64,000 nucleotides of DNA from Capronia americana (GCA_016110215.1 JADWQD010000009.1:622093-686092), one strand, 5' to 3'; positions 10,541-21,606 are shown, numbered from the stretch's first letter. Notes: generated from the letters alone by a model not told the origin. Translations and numbers: made by a program.

Positions 10541-13500
10541 TCATTGCTTTCCGAGCCGACAAATGTGAACCCGCCCAGGCAATCTTGTGCCAGCATCTTC
10601 AGGCCATGATGTCAACACTAACGGCATTGCTACCGTTACTGCTATTTGGAAAGTTTGAAGAGATCTGGGCGTGAAAGCTTGTGTCTACTTCTGCAGGCCC
10701 AAGGCGTCGCCGTCCAATCAGCTGGATTTGGAAATCTTCTTCATCTGGTATGGCGTCTAGTCTATCATATCGGCCATGAACGCTGCAGGACGTTAGTCAC
10801 GCTGCACGAGATTTGAACCCGTTCTTTCAACGCGGTGACTCGTCCTGTCAGATATGACAAACGACCCATTCTGGTGATAGTTAGCAGATGCTGCGATCGG
10901 AAGAGGGGATGTCACTTTACTCCATTATGCGCTGTTCTCCTGATAACACTTATTGACGTCGACAATCAATTTCTCCTCCACTTAGCCGATCGCTGATCTT
11001 CGGCAAGTTGGCAGGAGCGGAGCGCCATTGCTCCAACCAAGCTGTTTTTATAGCCGCAAGGCATCGGAAAGCGGAGGGCCCATCCAAGTCGGCTGCATGC
11101 TTAAGGGGCCAAGTGCTCCTTGCAATGGCTGCTGAGCAGCTACACTGTGTCAGCGACAGGCCCCGATCCCTCGAAAGTAGCTACTTTTGTTGATGACACC
11201 AAGGAGTCATATAACGGGGACCTGAAGTCAGGTATGGAAACTGCTGCGGTAAGTCGAGGATAGTGTATTGTCAAACTCTCCTTTCTTCGCAACCTACTCC
11301 AATCGTCTGCTTCTGCGAGTCTCCGTATTTGGCTCTGATCGTGGTGGCGACGTCGTTCAGGGGCCTACAAAAGGCGCAAGTGGAGGAGGGAGGCTCGAGC
11401 CGACTTCATATCAACGAGGGAGCGAAAGTGAGAGCCGCCTACAGTGACGGCGGACAACAAGAACACCTGGCTGCTTCCGCTTCGATCTCCATGCGAATGT
11501 GAGAATCTGCCAGCTTGCAGTGCGACACAAGGATGTTGCTTCTGAGCATCAAAGGTCAGAGGGATGCATGAGCTAGCCACAGCAGGCTGCCCCAAAAAGA
11601 GTCGGCCAGGTCAATACACCATCGCTGTCTCTTACGAGGTATCGATGTTGCACCAGGCCGTGGCAAACCGACTGCCTCGCCGTACCGACTGCCTCCACCA
11701 ACCCCATGTCGAGATGCCTTGGTCGAAGTCGACCATGATGATTGGTAGGCCAGTGCGGGGCGTGGCACGAGGTCTTCTCTTCGGTGGTACCATGTGTGCG
11801 GAAAGGGTGGCAGCATGAGCGGCTGCGGTGTAGGTCTTCGCGAAAATGTCGTCGTCCGGTCGTGGAACGGAGAAGGAGGGACAACCCCTACACCGGGGCA
11901 TCATGCTTTACCTCCAGGCGCAGACGCAAGTGTTTCGCCGTCCCACCCGTTCCATCGCTCCGGCACCGAATTGCTGATGGCGTCTTGCAGGTGCCCCTTC
12001 AAGGCGCCATCCATAAACCTCTAAGCGTGGGAAATCTCAAGGGCCTTGGTCACTCACTTGCTGGTCATGGCAAACAGTGCTTTGATACAAACTGGTGGTC
12101 CCGAGGGCAATTATCTCCAAAAGTTGCGAAGCCTTTGCACCTCCAAAATCAATGGAGATCTGCCTCTCGTCCAGCCGTCTTGACGAGATCTCTATTCATC
12201 CAACTCCTCACTCTACCGATCGTGGCGTCAAGACATTCCTGCCTCCACGTCATTTCCGACCAGAAGAAAGTCACGCCTCAGGCCCGACGATGATAGGCCC
12301 AGAACAGGAGAGACAGAAGCATCTCTACAGCGCACAAGAGCTGGTTAGCCGTTGTCCCATGTGGTAGCTCCACCGCTGACTACTCGATAGTTGGTCCCTG
12401 GCACGAATATGCCAAGCACCGGCAAGACGGCAGAGAAAATCAGATTTGCACGGCCGCCTCTCCGCTCCGCAGTCCGACTAATTAGGGCATCCGGCCGTGG
12501 CTCGGCAGCTTGGTGCCGAGGCTTGGACTACTCCCTGCCTCCGCCACGCTCCCGCTCAAATGTCGGCGACGACGTGGATGCCAAGGTGGCCAAGACCCCA
12601 AATTGCGACGGTGACGAAATGAATCTTCCGATTGCGGCGGAGAGGTTGCTTCTCCCGAAATTCATCTGCCACGTGCCCACGAGATGCGCCAGCGTTGAAC
12701 GCTTGCCCATTGCTTCATCCCATCCACGCTTGGTGTGCGTGTCATGGATGTCGCGGTTTGACTGGCTTCGTTGTTGCTCTCGGGCGCCTCAACCTTCACG
12801 ATCCTGGATTCTAGAGTGCGGACAACAAGCTCGACGGCAAGCTCCACCAGTTTGCCTATGTATTATCACTGGTGGTGGCGGAAGTTGGTTCAATTGCTGG
12901 AGAGCAGTGTGCAGCCTGTCCCGCTGCCGGCTCCCTTCGTCTTTCTTGTGCTGGGTCTCTAGCGACTATACGGCGCCCCCGACAGCTCGTGAACCCGGAC
13001 TCCGGCCCTTGAATCCTGCAAGCCATATGGATCGAGACGTCGAGCCACGAGCACGGGACCCAAGAAGTGGTGCTGGTTGTGTGACTCGGGACGGTATGCT
13101 CGACTTTTGCCTGCAAAGCGTCCAAAACTGCGCCTCCACTGCTGGATACAAGCAATGCCTGTGCCGCTATCCGTTGGCGACAATCACTCAAGTGCTTGGC
13201 ATCTTTCCGAGGCCTTGGCTCTCCTCATTCGGCCCCACGCCCCTGCCAGCTCCAGCGGAGCGCGGTTGCTTCGAAAGCCAGACTGAGTAGTGACAATCCG
13301 GCCAAGACGATTGGCACGGCGAGGGACTGGCAGTCCCTGGACCCAGATATATCTGGTCCAATAATGCTCGCACTCCTCACAGCGTGCTCAAAGAATGCAT
13401 TCTCGTAGGCACAGAGGATTTTGCATATCCAAACACTGCTTCAAACCATCTTGACCCACAATTTTGAATAGTACGTTGGCTGACATCTTGTAGAACAGAA

Positions 13501-13643
13501 AGAAGTTCGACGTATAAAGGCCTCCTGGGTTTTGACAATGTCACCGTCTTCTAATGTTTCCGACATCCTTGCCGGGTTGACTTACGACCCGACCCCTATC
13601 CGCACAGTACCCATTCCTGCTACCCTCCCCGCCAGCGAACACC
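10541..13643. other. Region without a supported gene; many short frames on both strands
   Basis: A moderately GC-rich stretch with overlapping frames up to 299 codons (plus strand 12391-13290). Neither strand gives a recognisable family. On the minus strand a few hydrophobic helices (for example AVLPVLGIFVPG near 12400 and VPIVLAGLSLLSLAF near 13290) hint at a decayed membrane-protein gene, but I cannot join them. A CACGTG box lies at 12670-12675, about 970 bp upstream of the phosphate permease start; this is the core bound by the Pho4/NUC-1 class of bHLH phosphate regulators, but a single distant hexamer is weak evidence. Confidence 0.35.
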
Positions 13644-15371
13644 ATGCCTTCTCCTGCCACGGCTAAATACGATTGGATCCTTGCGATTACCACCATCGCC
13701 TTCGTTTTCAGCGCCTTTGGTAATGGCGCCAATGACGTCGCCAATTCCTATGCCACCTCGGTTGCGGCGAGAACCTTGACCATGCCGCAGGTCGGTTTCC
13801 TCTCCATGATCACGGAATTTGTGGGCGCCGTCGCGCTGGGCGCCCGGGTCACGAGCACGATTAAGAACGGCATCATCAGCATCGACCGCTTCGAAGACCG
13901 TCCAGGAGTCCTGATGTTAGCGATGGGTTGCGCCGAACTGGCCAGTGCGACGTGGTTGATGGTCGCCACTGGGCTCGGGTTCCCGGTCTCCACGACCCAG
14001 ACCATCGTCGGAGCCCTTATCGGAGTCGGTTTCGCCGCCAGCTCACCTATCAAATGGGCCTGGGAGTCTGGCAGCGTGTCTCAGGTCGCGGCTTCGTGGG
14101 GAATTGCACCACTCATCTCCGCTGGTTTCTCGGCCCTGATCTTCGGAGTGCTCAAGTATTCGGTGCTGGAACGGAAAGACTCATTCAAGTGGGCCATGAG
14201 ACTGATTCCCATCTACTTCGCCACCACTGCCGCGATCCTAGCTCTCTTCATCGTCATCGAGGCACCCACGGCACCGTCACTGGAGGAATTTGGCGGGGGC
14301 AAAGCCGCCGGCATCATCCTTGGCGTCTGGGCCGGCGTCTTGCTCATCGCATACGTCTTCTTCATGCCCTACTTCGAACGCCGTCTCATCAAAGAGGACC
14401 CGCGCGTCAGATTCTACCATGTTCCTTTGGGCCCGCTCCTTCGCCGGGACAATCCGCCACTGTACTGGCCGGGAAAGGAGGACGGCAAATTCGTCATCGA
14501 CTACTACGAAGATCCGTACGCCGATGAGAGCGCCAGCTCGACAGAGCACTCCGTGAAAGATGGCAATGGGACCACCACCACTGCCTTGAGCGGTGGCGAG
14601 CAGCCAGTCCCCGTTGACCCGGCTCTGGAGAAAGGTGTCCGTGACAAGACCGCAGCCCCGACGGCGGTGCGTCGCAGGGGATACATCGGACCCAGGGAAC
14701 GATTTCTCGACCCGGTCAAGCATTTGCCCGTCACAGACGCTCGTCGACTCTATGGCTACGTCAAATTCGCACTCCTCCAGGGCGTCACGCGAGACTGTGT
14801 TACGCACGACTCGGTCAAACTACGAGATGTGCACGGCCGTGCGGCCAAGTACGATGTCCGCGTCGAACATCTCTGGACCTACTGCCAGGTCGTCTCCGCC
14901 ATGCTCATGTCCATCGCCCACGGCAGCAATGACGTCGCCAACGCCGTCGGACCGTGGGCCGCCTCGTACCAGACATACCGAGCCGGCGAGGTCAACACTC
15001 GTGCGGACACCCCCGTGTGGTTCCTTGTCATCGCCGGGTTCTTGCTCGGCGCCGGGTTCTGGTTCTACGGCTACCACATCATCCGCGCCCTGGGCAACAA
15101 GATCACCCAGATGTCGCCGACCCGTGGTTTCAGCGTCGAGCTCGGCGCCGCCATCACCGTGCTACTGGCCTCACGCCTCGGTCTCCCCGTCAGCACGACC
15201 CAGTGTCTCACCGGCGCGACTATGGGCGTGGCCTTGATGAACTATGACCTCGGCGCCGTCAACTGGCGCCAACTCCTTTTCATCTTCTCCGGCTGGCTCA
15301 TGACCTTGCCCGCCGCCGGCTTGATCTCGGGTCTGCTGTGCGTCATGGCCCTCAACGCTCCTCACTTCTAG
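13644..15371 (+). CDS. PHO89: Sodium/phosphate symporter, PHO-4/Pho89 type (PiT family)
   Basis: An intronless 575-aa integral membrane protein. It has the two PiT-family signatures, GANDVANS (28-35) and GSNDVANAVG (about 427-436), and the paired PVSTTQ motifs (about 114 and 515) that mark the internal duplication. Hydrophobic helices flank a central hydrophilic cytoplasmic loop (about 240-390) rich in charged residues and Pro. The length matches Neurospora PHO-4 and yeast Pho89, which import phosphate with Na+ at the plasma membrane and are induced by phosphate shortage. The ATG at 13644 begins a frame whose first helix carries the signature, so the start is well supported. I see no clear regulator site within 500 bp upstream. 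The coding sequence is strongly C-biased at third positions, which fits good expression. Confidence 0.95.
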   Translation: MPSPATAKYDWILAITTIAFVFSAFGNGANDVANSYATSVAARTLTMPQVGFLSMITEFVGAVALGARVTSTIKNGIISIDRFEDRPGVLMLAMGCAELASATWLMVATGLGFPVSTTQTIVGALIGVGFAASSPIKWAWESGSVSQVAASWGIAPLISAGFSALIFGVLKYSVLERKDSFKWAMRLIPIYFATTAAILALFIVIEAPTAPSLEEFGGGKAAGIILGVWAGVLLIAYVFFMPYFERRLIKEDPRVRFYHVPLGPLLRRDNPPLYWPGKEDGKFVIDYYEDPYADESASSTEHSVKDGNGTTTTALSGGEQPVPVDPALEKGVRDKTAAPTAVRRRGYIGPRERFLDPVKHLPVTDARRLYGYVKFALLQGVTRDCVTHDSVKLRDVHGRAAKYDVRVEHLWTYCQVVSAMLMSIAHGSNDVANAVGPWAASYQTYRAGEVNTRADTPVWFLVIAGFLLGAGFWFYGYHIIRALGNKITQMSPTRGFSVELGAAITVLLASRLGLPVSTTQCLTGATMGVALMNYDLGAVNWRQLLFIFSGWLMTLPAAGLISGLLCVMALNAPHF

Positions 15372-16214
15372 AAACTTGAATCTATAGGTCTAAACCCAGG
15401 GTGATGTTAGGGGTCGTGTCCTACTACTAGTATATATATTCTTATACTATACGGGCCTTGTACAATACCAGAAGTCTAATCTGTATTGATAGTGAATAAA
15501 TACATTTCACTACTCTAGAGCTGTTCTGGTGCTGCCCTAAATATATTCTGGTGCTGCCCTGATGCTATCCTAAAGCTGTTCTACAATGTACTCGATGCTG
15601 AAGCTTAAAGCTGTGCCGATACTTGATACTGGTTTAATACAGCATCAGAATAGTATCAGTACAGTATTGATTCAGCATTGATTCAGATTTAAACTACTGT
15701 AGAAGGTCTATATAGTAGTTCAGTACTAATTTATAACTAGTTCAGCAGTACCAGCTTAGGACTAGTTTAAGTACCTTTAGGAGGGCTATACTATACCTTA
15801 TCATACTTAAGTTAACTTATATTTATATATACTTATACTATATATACTGTTCTTTTCAACCTTTAAGTTACTATCATTTATTCTCTTATAGTATAGTATA
15901 TAGTATCCGTGTCTCTATAAGAGACTACGAATCTCACCTAATTAGGTTTAGTATTCTTACAGTTTAAATATTGAAGGCAGGAATAATGAATGGTACTTGT
16001 ACGGAAGGCGCGATTAGCTGCAATTTATATAGTATATAAGTAGTAGCTTTAGCTTATTCTTAAGTCTCTTCACTTTCGATCGCACGATACTGTACTATAT
16101 AGTAATGTAGGTACTATGTGTCAACGAACAGATCAAATACTAAGTACTTACGTAACGCACGAGCACGTTTCATGTAATGTGTACATATGTACAGTATGTA
16201 GTTCTAGATTCATC
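15372..16214. repeat. AT-rich intergenic block with degenerate repeats
   Basis: Base composition drops sharply to TA-rich sequence directly after the permease stop. A 15-base unit, TTCTGGTGCTGCCCT, occurs at 15524-15538 and 15546-15560, and degenerate relatives (CAGTACAGTATTGATTCAG-like) follow. From about 15780 to 15910 there are runs of TATA/TATAG. It has the look of an old, mutated repeat; I cannot identify an element or terminal repeats. Confidence 0.45.
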
Positions 16215-17171
16215 CTACTTGTCCTGGTCATGAAAAATATTCAGCGGCAGCGTCGCTGCAACGCCGAAATTAGGCATGTCCACGACCTCTGCCAGCTTGA
16301 GATCCACGGCAATAGAGGCAAGCATGTAAGCTTCCGGCCGGGTCAGTCCTCTCGTGGCCGTGAGGTAATTGATGATCCCGCGCACCGCGTCGCGGGTCGC
16401 CTCCAGCAGGTCGGAATGGATGCCCAAGGCGGCGTAGGAGCCGCGATCCTCGAAGCCCGCGATGGACGCCAGTGGCGCGGAGAAATAATGCGGCGAGGTG
16501 ACCCAGTCGTGGTTCTTCCGCACGGTCAAGCGGAGCGTCGCATGCATGGACGTCTCGATGGCCGTGCCGCAGACTTCGCCGTCCCCTTGGGCGGCGTGGC
16601 CGTCTCCGCAGCTGAACAGCGCCCCGGGCGTCTTGACGGGCAGGAAGAGCTTCGAGCCTACGGTTAAGTGGCGACAGTCGATGTTGCCTCCCGTGTTGAG
16701 CGGCGGGATGGTCGAGAACTCGCCGTCCGCTTCGGGGGCGACGCCCATTTCACCGAGGAAGGGTCGCAGCGGGATCCGGATGCCCTCCTTGAACGTCGCG
16801 TACGGCTTGTCGGCAGAGAGTTGCCAGATTTTGATCTCAGGCTCATGGAACTCGTCGGCGAGCAAGCCGAAGCCTGGCATGATCGCCGTCCATCCCCAAT
16901 CTGCCGTCTTCAGGTCCAGTATCTCGACTTCCAGTGCATCCCCGGGCTCGGCCCCGTTGACGTACACCGGACCGTAGACCGGGTCTGCGAGCTCAATGTC
17001 GAACTTGGAAACGTCCTCGGCCGAAGTCGACTGTGAGACCTGCCCGTTGCTCGCGTCAAGGGCGTCGAAAGTCACTACGGCACCCGAGTCGACTTTCAGC
17101 ACGGGAGCGATGGCCTTGGACCATTTCAGGTGGCTCTGGCGTCGATTGACATGTAAAGAATGAGAACCCAT
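16215..17171 (-). CDS. Acetamidase/formamidase (FmdA/AmdA family)
   Basis: A single exon gives 318 aa, complete from MGSHSLHVN to a TAA. Family features include the N-terminal HFKW-like start (SHLKWSKAIAPVL), VYVNGAEPGDALEVEIL, GGNIDCRHL, SKLFLPVKTPGALFSCGDG (the carboxylate/histidine-rich active region) and HAAQGDGEVCGTAIE. These enzymes hydrolyse formamide or acetamide to ammonia and the acid, allowing amides as nitrogen source; the fungal enzyme acts in the cytosol. It differs from the amidase-signature AmdS of Aspergillus. Regulation is unknown from the sequence, but a perfect 11-bp dyad lies 150 bp upstream of the start (17322-17356). The protein is shorter than some bacterial FmdA enzymes (about 400 aa). 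Confidence 0.92.
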   Translation of the reverse strand: MGSHSLHVNRRQSHLKWSKAIAPVLKVDSGAVVTFDALDASNGQVSQSTSAEDVSKFDIELADPVYGPVYVNGAEPGDALEVEILDLKTADWGWTAIMPGFGLLADEFHEPEIKIWQLSADKPYATFKEGIRIPLRPFLGEMGVAPEADGEFSTIPPLNTGGNIDCRHLTVGSKLFLPVKTPGALFSCGDGHAAQGDGEVCGTAIETSMHATLRLTVRKNHDWVTSPHYFSAPLASIAGFEDRGSYAALGIHSDLLEATRDAVRGIINYLTATRGLTRPEAYMLASIAVDLKLAEVVDMPNFGVAATLPLNIFHDQDK

Positions 17172-17321
17172 TTTCGCCAGACGGCGCGGGCTGAAGTGAC
17201 AGACAGATGGTGATACTTTATCGAGTCGAGTGAGTGCTCGCTTTGGGTGCGCCGCAGGTCTTCGCGCACTCTCTGGCGCGGGAGCAAGCGCAATATGAGC
17301 GTGAGAAAAGGGCAGCCTGAA

Positions 17322-17356
17322 GATGCATCATCTTTCTCCATCACTGATGATGCATC
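17322..17356. promoter_or_regulatory. Perfect 11-bp inverted repeat upstream of the amidase gene
   Basis: GATGCATCATC (17322-17332) and GATGATGCATC (17346-17356) are exact reverse complements separated by 13 bp. The right arm is preceded by TCACT, giving overlapping TGATGATGCATCATG. The site lies about 150 bp upstream of the minus-strand amidase ATG (17171), a normal distance for a fungal regulatory site. Binding by a dimeric regulator is inference. Confidence 0.4.
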
Positions 17357-18351
17357 ATGCGTTCGGAAAAGGGCGCGCGCATCGGTTTCCACAACTAAGC
17401 CGTACCAGGAAGGAGCTTTGGTCGGAGAATCGTCGGGGAAATCGGCGGTGGTAGCAGTCGCTTGGAGGGACCTCGCCGTCCCCGATGTCTCGTTGTCATT
17501 CATGCGGTCTCGAGTAGACGTGGCCATGGTTGGGGGCCAAACAGCCATCTGGGCATTTTTCAACCACTGCGAAGCTCCTGTCTGTTGTCAAGTTCCACAC
17601 AGATGGGAATGGACGACTTGAAGGCTGATGATGTCCAAATGACGATTGCAGTGGAAATGTCGTGGCTGGGATCGGGATGACAATCACCCACATCAGAACT
17701 AAAGTACTTCAGCGTACTTTATCATGTGCGGACCGTCATCAAGTGCTCTGTGCTTGGCCAACGGAAGGACGGTGAGAGAACTACTACCGAGCTGTCATGC
17801 AACTGCAGTGGCCGGCCGTAAGTATGTGCCTTAGGAATTCAAACTCCCCGCATCCTGTTCCATGCAGTTACAAAACCAGCAGTAGTACAATAAGTACATA
17901 CTTGGAGGAACGCACGTTCACAGGAGTGATGACCATCGGCGTACGGTATTTCGATTTATGTGTTCCTTCAGCGGACAATGGCGTGCGTACAGTAGCTCGC
18001 ACTGAAATGGCGGAGTACAGTAGCGATGATTAATGTACTCGGCACTATCAACTTTAGCAAGTCGATAAGGCTGAGCGAGGCGACCTTCGATCCACGCCCG
18101 GCACGGGAACTTGAACTTAATTCGAGCGCTTTTCCGACTGGCTGTGGGATGCAGGCAGGAGCGATAGAAGCTTCAACGAAGGCCAAGCAGAGAAGCTAGC
18201 TGTAGTCCTTACGTACACAGGAAATTGAGCCCTCACTGGCCAGTAGTATGGACAGTACCCAAATCCAACTCCAGACCTCTATCGATCGGCATCATTTATA
18301 ATGGCGACAAATCATTCCTGCAGGATTCGAATCTACAGTATAGGGTTAGAC

Positions 18352-18384
18352 GGGGGAGGATGGGGAGGATGGGAAGGATGGGGG
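18352..18384 (+). repeat. G-run tract with quadruplex-forming pattern
   Basis: Four runs of three or more G (5, 4, 3 and 5) are separated by AGGAT, AGGAT and AAGGAT, a degenerate 9-bp tandem repeat. The pattern satisfies the usual G3+N1-7 quadruplex rule on the plus strand. Confidence 0.5.
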
Positions 18385-18472
18385 CTAGAACGACCGCCGC
18401 CACGGGCGTCACGGGCTTTGAGTGCAGTGGTGCGACGGACGGCCTTGGCCAGAAGTCGAGGGAAGGGAAATT

Positions 18473-18505
18473 GGAGACTGGAGACTGGAAACTGGAAACT
18501 GGAAC
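18473..18505 (+). repeat. 7-bp tandem repeat (GGAGACT/GGAAACT)
   Basis: Two copies of GGAGACT followed by two of GGAAACT and a partial GGAAC. A point change appears to have spread through half the array. Confidence 0.7.
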
Positions 18506-18693
18506 TTTCCGATCGAGAAATCCCACAATCCTAAATACAGGCCCCCTACTACTCGTACACAGTCCTCTACTACATAGTAACTAACAGCTTCCTAGTACTA
18601 ACCTTTCACATTGGTCTCGACGGGGAAAGCATAACACATCGGTCTCAGGGCGCCGTCGCCAGGTCGATATGTTGAATCAAGCCTGATTGGTTG

Positions 18694-18773
18694 CACGTGT
18701 CGTGGCGCACGTGATTAGCAGGAAGTGGCAGGAAGTGGCAGAAACTGCTATACACCCAACGCTCTGGCACGTG
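18694..18773. promoter_or_regulatory. Cluster of three CACGTG E-boxes
   Basis: CACGTG occurs at 18694-18699, 18708-18713 and 18768-18773; a fourth lies within the 12-bp palindrome AGTCACGTGACT at 19281-19292. CACGTG is the core for bHLH proteins such as Pho4/NUC-1 and Cbf1. The nearest genes start at 17171 (amidase, whose promoter this could be) and end at 20319, so the target is uncertain. Confidence 0.3.
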
Positions 18774-20318
18774 ATAAGCTGTCAGCATAAGCCTCGGACA
18801 GAGTACGTCTGAGATATATCTGAGACGCAAATGAAAACATGTCTAGAGATATAAATGGAACATGATAGATCTTGGGTACTCGACAAAGGGGCGAGCACTC
18901 GAGGGTCTGAGAGTACAAAGGGAATAAGGAGAACCTGAGATAGAACGACACAATGAATCATACGATGTTCAACCCGCATTCGTAGTGACCAAGTCTCACG
19001 CGACAGATGCCCCGGAGGAGACCCAAGTCGGTCTTATGTATGCCAGGTCCTGTTTCAGCCGCAAAACAACGTGCCGAGCCTGCCCACGGGTACTTGGTAG
19101 GATTCTGCGCCCTATTCTATCTACTAGTACTCGTAGATCAGCATAGTCGATGCTGGGGAAATCCGCCCGGGGTTCAGACAGCCGGCCGCTTCGGGCATGG
19201 TCGCGGGCTGGGCACGCCGCCGCGTAATACTAAGAGTAGCACTTCCCAACTCCCCTTTCCTCCCCGCGCAACCAGCCAGAAGTCACGTGACTAGTTTACT
19301 TGATACCCATCCATCCACCAGTCCTTCCTCTCCTCTTGACGTCGTTTCAGGATAATCCCGGTGCGCCACGGGTGAATCGATTGATCGATCACCCTAGGGT
19401 CACGGGTATATGATCCAAGGCATGTTTGCACAAACCAATACCTGGGACCCTGCAATGCAGGATGCGCGAGGGTCGGTGTTCGTGTGCACGAAGTGGCAGT
19501 TTCCCCGGAGCAGAACCCAGAAACGGGGATGAGTGGCTTCCTTGAATGGCATCAAGCTAGTCGGACTCCCCAGAGAGGGTTGGCATCCCGCATTGGGGCT
19601 GCGGCCGGTGCGCAGGCTTCTTTGAAGGGGCATCTCGGCGTGTACGTACGCGTTAGCGCGGCGGTAATTCAACATTAATCTAGGCTATACTATCTAGGGT
19701 ATAGTTTGCCCTAGAATAGATTAGTGTGTTGCTTTGCCGTCTTCTCTTCCTCACTGTTCACGCCCGCGAATGCTGCCCAAGAAGGGAGGTATACCGAGGA
19801 CAAGATGGGCTAGGCTAGAATGGGATAAGCCTAACGCTAGAGATTCAGGGGCCGTGCTCCCGACGGCGCCGGATCAAGTGGATTGAGCGAATACTACAGT
19901 GGAGCCTCTACGCTAGACACGGCCCGTTATCCGCGGGAAGCGGTGCAAACGTACAGTACTACGAGAACGGACTTCTTTGCCGGGATTGAAATCTTAATTA
20001 GAGGTGTCAGGGCATCCTCGTACCTTTCCAGGCAGAGGAGGCCGATGGCGCATCAGGCGCCATGGAGAGCGAGCCACCCATCGCATCTATGGAAGTGCCT
20101 TTACCAACGAACCCGCCGCCATGGAGTACAATACCGACTGGGCAAATGCTCTTGATCAAACTGCCACATCGCCAACCAAACCATACATGAAGCGCAATCC
20201 AGACAAACCTCCCTTTTGCAATAGCCTATCATCAATACTCCTTCCTTTACCATACCCATAAAGCCGTGACTGCCGTTCCATCTCATGTATTTTTCCGGCC
20301 GGGTTTTGTACAGTGTCC

Positions 20319-21606
20319 TTAGATTTGACTGCTGCTCTCTGTCGAAGGGGCTGTCTGCGTTCGACCGTGATGATCGTGACCGTCGTACTCCACGGTCCAC
20401 TCAACGCCCTTGGTGATGATCATGCGCTTGCTGTCGTGGCTGTCAAGACTCTGCCGACTCGGTGCGACCCCGTCGTGAGCGATGTCGTCCTGGTCCCGCC
20501 GCTTTGGAGGATCGTGACTGACCATCGTAGTGTGCGTGCGGCCTGGATAGATCTCGCCCCACTGAGACGGATGCGATCCGCTGTTCTGCTTGCCAGTGAT
20601 GCGGCTCAGGTGGAAGGCGCTGGGCGCGTGCGATTGTTTGCGGCTCGACCCGGTCGCGTCGGCCAAATACGGCTTGCCGAAGGGCCGGATGAAGGGTCCT
20701 AGGCAGGCGGCGGCCGTGGCGATGAGGCTGTAGCTGACCTCGACCTGAGTCCACACCCCTGCGAGGTAGCCATCAAGCGTTGGGTCATCCGAATAAATTT
20801 GGCGGTGTAGGAAATGGAGGCGCACCGCGGATGCCGCGATGACGGGGAGCCGGATGGCGAACGCCTGGACAACCGTAGCTTTCATCTTCAAGGCCATGTG
20901 CAAGCCCGCGACAAAGTAGATTGACATGGCAAAGATGGATACCTCGCTTATGATGTCCAGCGCGCAGACGTACTTCCAGCGGGCATACAAGCCAGCACAC
21001 TGCCCTTCGAGGTTCTCGAACGGGCCTGCAGGACTGCATTTGATGGTCACGAGGAGGATTGATGAGACGGCCCAAACGATGGCGACGGCCATGATGATCC
21101 AGTCAATGACCAAGTGCTTGTGACTGGAGGTCAGGCGCATGATGAGGGCGGCAACGGAGCATTTGGACAGGCAGAGGGCGACGAGGTAGAGAACGTTACT
21201 TGCGTAGTCGGCCTAACGATGTCAGTAGAGAATCTTGCTTTGGCGCGGACAAGGCATACAGCGCCAACATTCGCGATGGCTCCCGCACTCAGGGAGTCTC
21301 TCGAGAGGCCGAAGCCTTCGTGAACCTCAACGAAGACGGTCACGGATTGGGCAATGCCGAACACCTATCGGGCCTGTCAGCTTGGTCGGATGTGTAGCAC
21401 TTCAGACGCACTGTCGCCACTGTCAAGGTGGTGTCGTCGTAGGACCACGGTCCGCTGACTCGGAGTCGCACCCAGATCCGCGTCAGGAATGAGACGAGTA
21501 GAAAGGACAGCAGTACCACCGACACGACCAGTATCACGCCTCGTTTGTCGGTGTCGTTGATGGTAAGGGGAGGTTTCGACACTCCCGCCGGTGACTGCTC
21601 AGACAT
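20319..21606 (-). CDS. Fungal rhodopsin-domain (SAT4/Pth11-like) seven-helix membrane protein
   Basis: Three exons (21606-21412, 21364-21260, 21212-20319) join in phase 0 into 397 aa. Helix 1 is VILVVSVVLLSFLLVSFLTR, followed by the IWVRLRVSGPWSYDD segment typical of this family; further helices include NVLYLVALCLSKCSVAALI, WIIMAVAIVWAVSSILLV and SYSLIATAAACLGPFI. The loop with the family's Cys pair is present (KCSPAGPFENLEGQC). The C-terminal 110 residues are hydrophilic and His/Ser-rich, presumably cytosolic. Proteins of this large family include Pth11-like receptor candidates in plant pathogens and many of unknown function; a ligand cannot be inferred. Internal introns of 47 bp fit the fungal pattern. 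The start at 21606 puts about 23 residues before helix 1. Confidence 0.85.

Larger units (their letters stand above)
17357..20318. other. Intergenic region with short repeats and CACGTG boxes, no gene
   Basis: About 3 kb without a recognisable gene. It contains a 7-bp inverted repeat (AAAGTAC 17701-17707, GTACTTT 17714-17720), a G-run tract at 18352-18384, 7-bp tandem repeats at 18473-18505, a doubled GGAAGTGGCA at 18721-18740 and four CACGTG hexamers. Frames longer than 90 codons are absent apart from a low-complexity frame over the G-rich tract. Confidence 0.5.

Noticed and set aside
12391..13290. 299-codon plus-strand frame
   Set aside because: No recognisable motif, Ser/Arg/Cys-rich without protein-like blocks, and overlapped by comparable frames on the other strand.
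14277..14807. 176-codon minus-strand frame and other frames over the phosphate permease
   Set aside because: Antisense or out-of-frame shadows of a strongly C3-biased gene.
18301..18345. tRNA-like T-loop (GATTCGAATC)
   Set aside because: The flanking bases do not pair into a T-stem on either strand and no D-arm or anticodon arm can be drawn.
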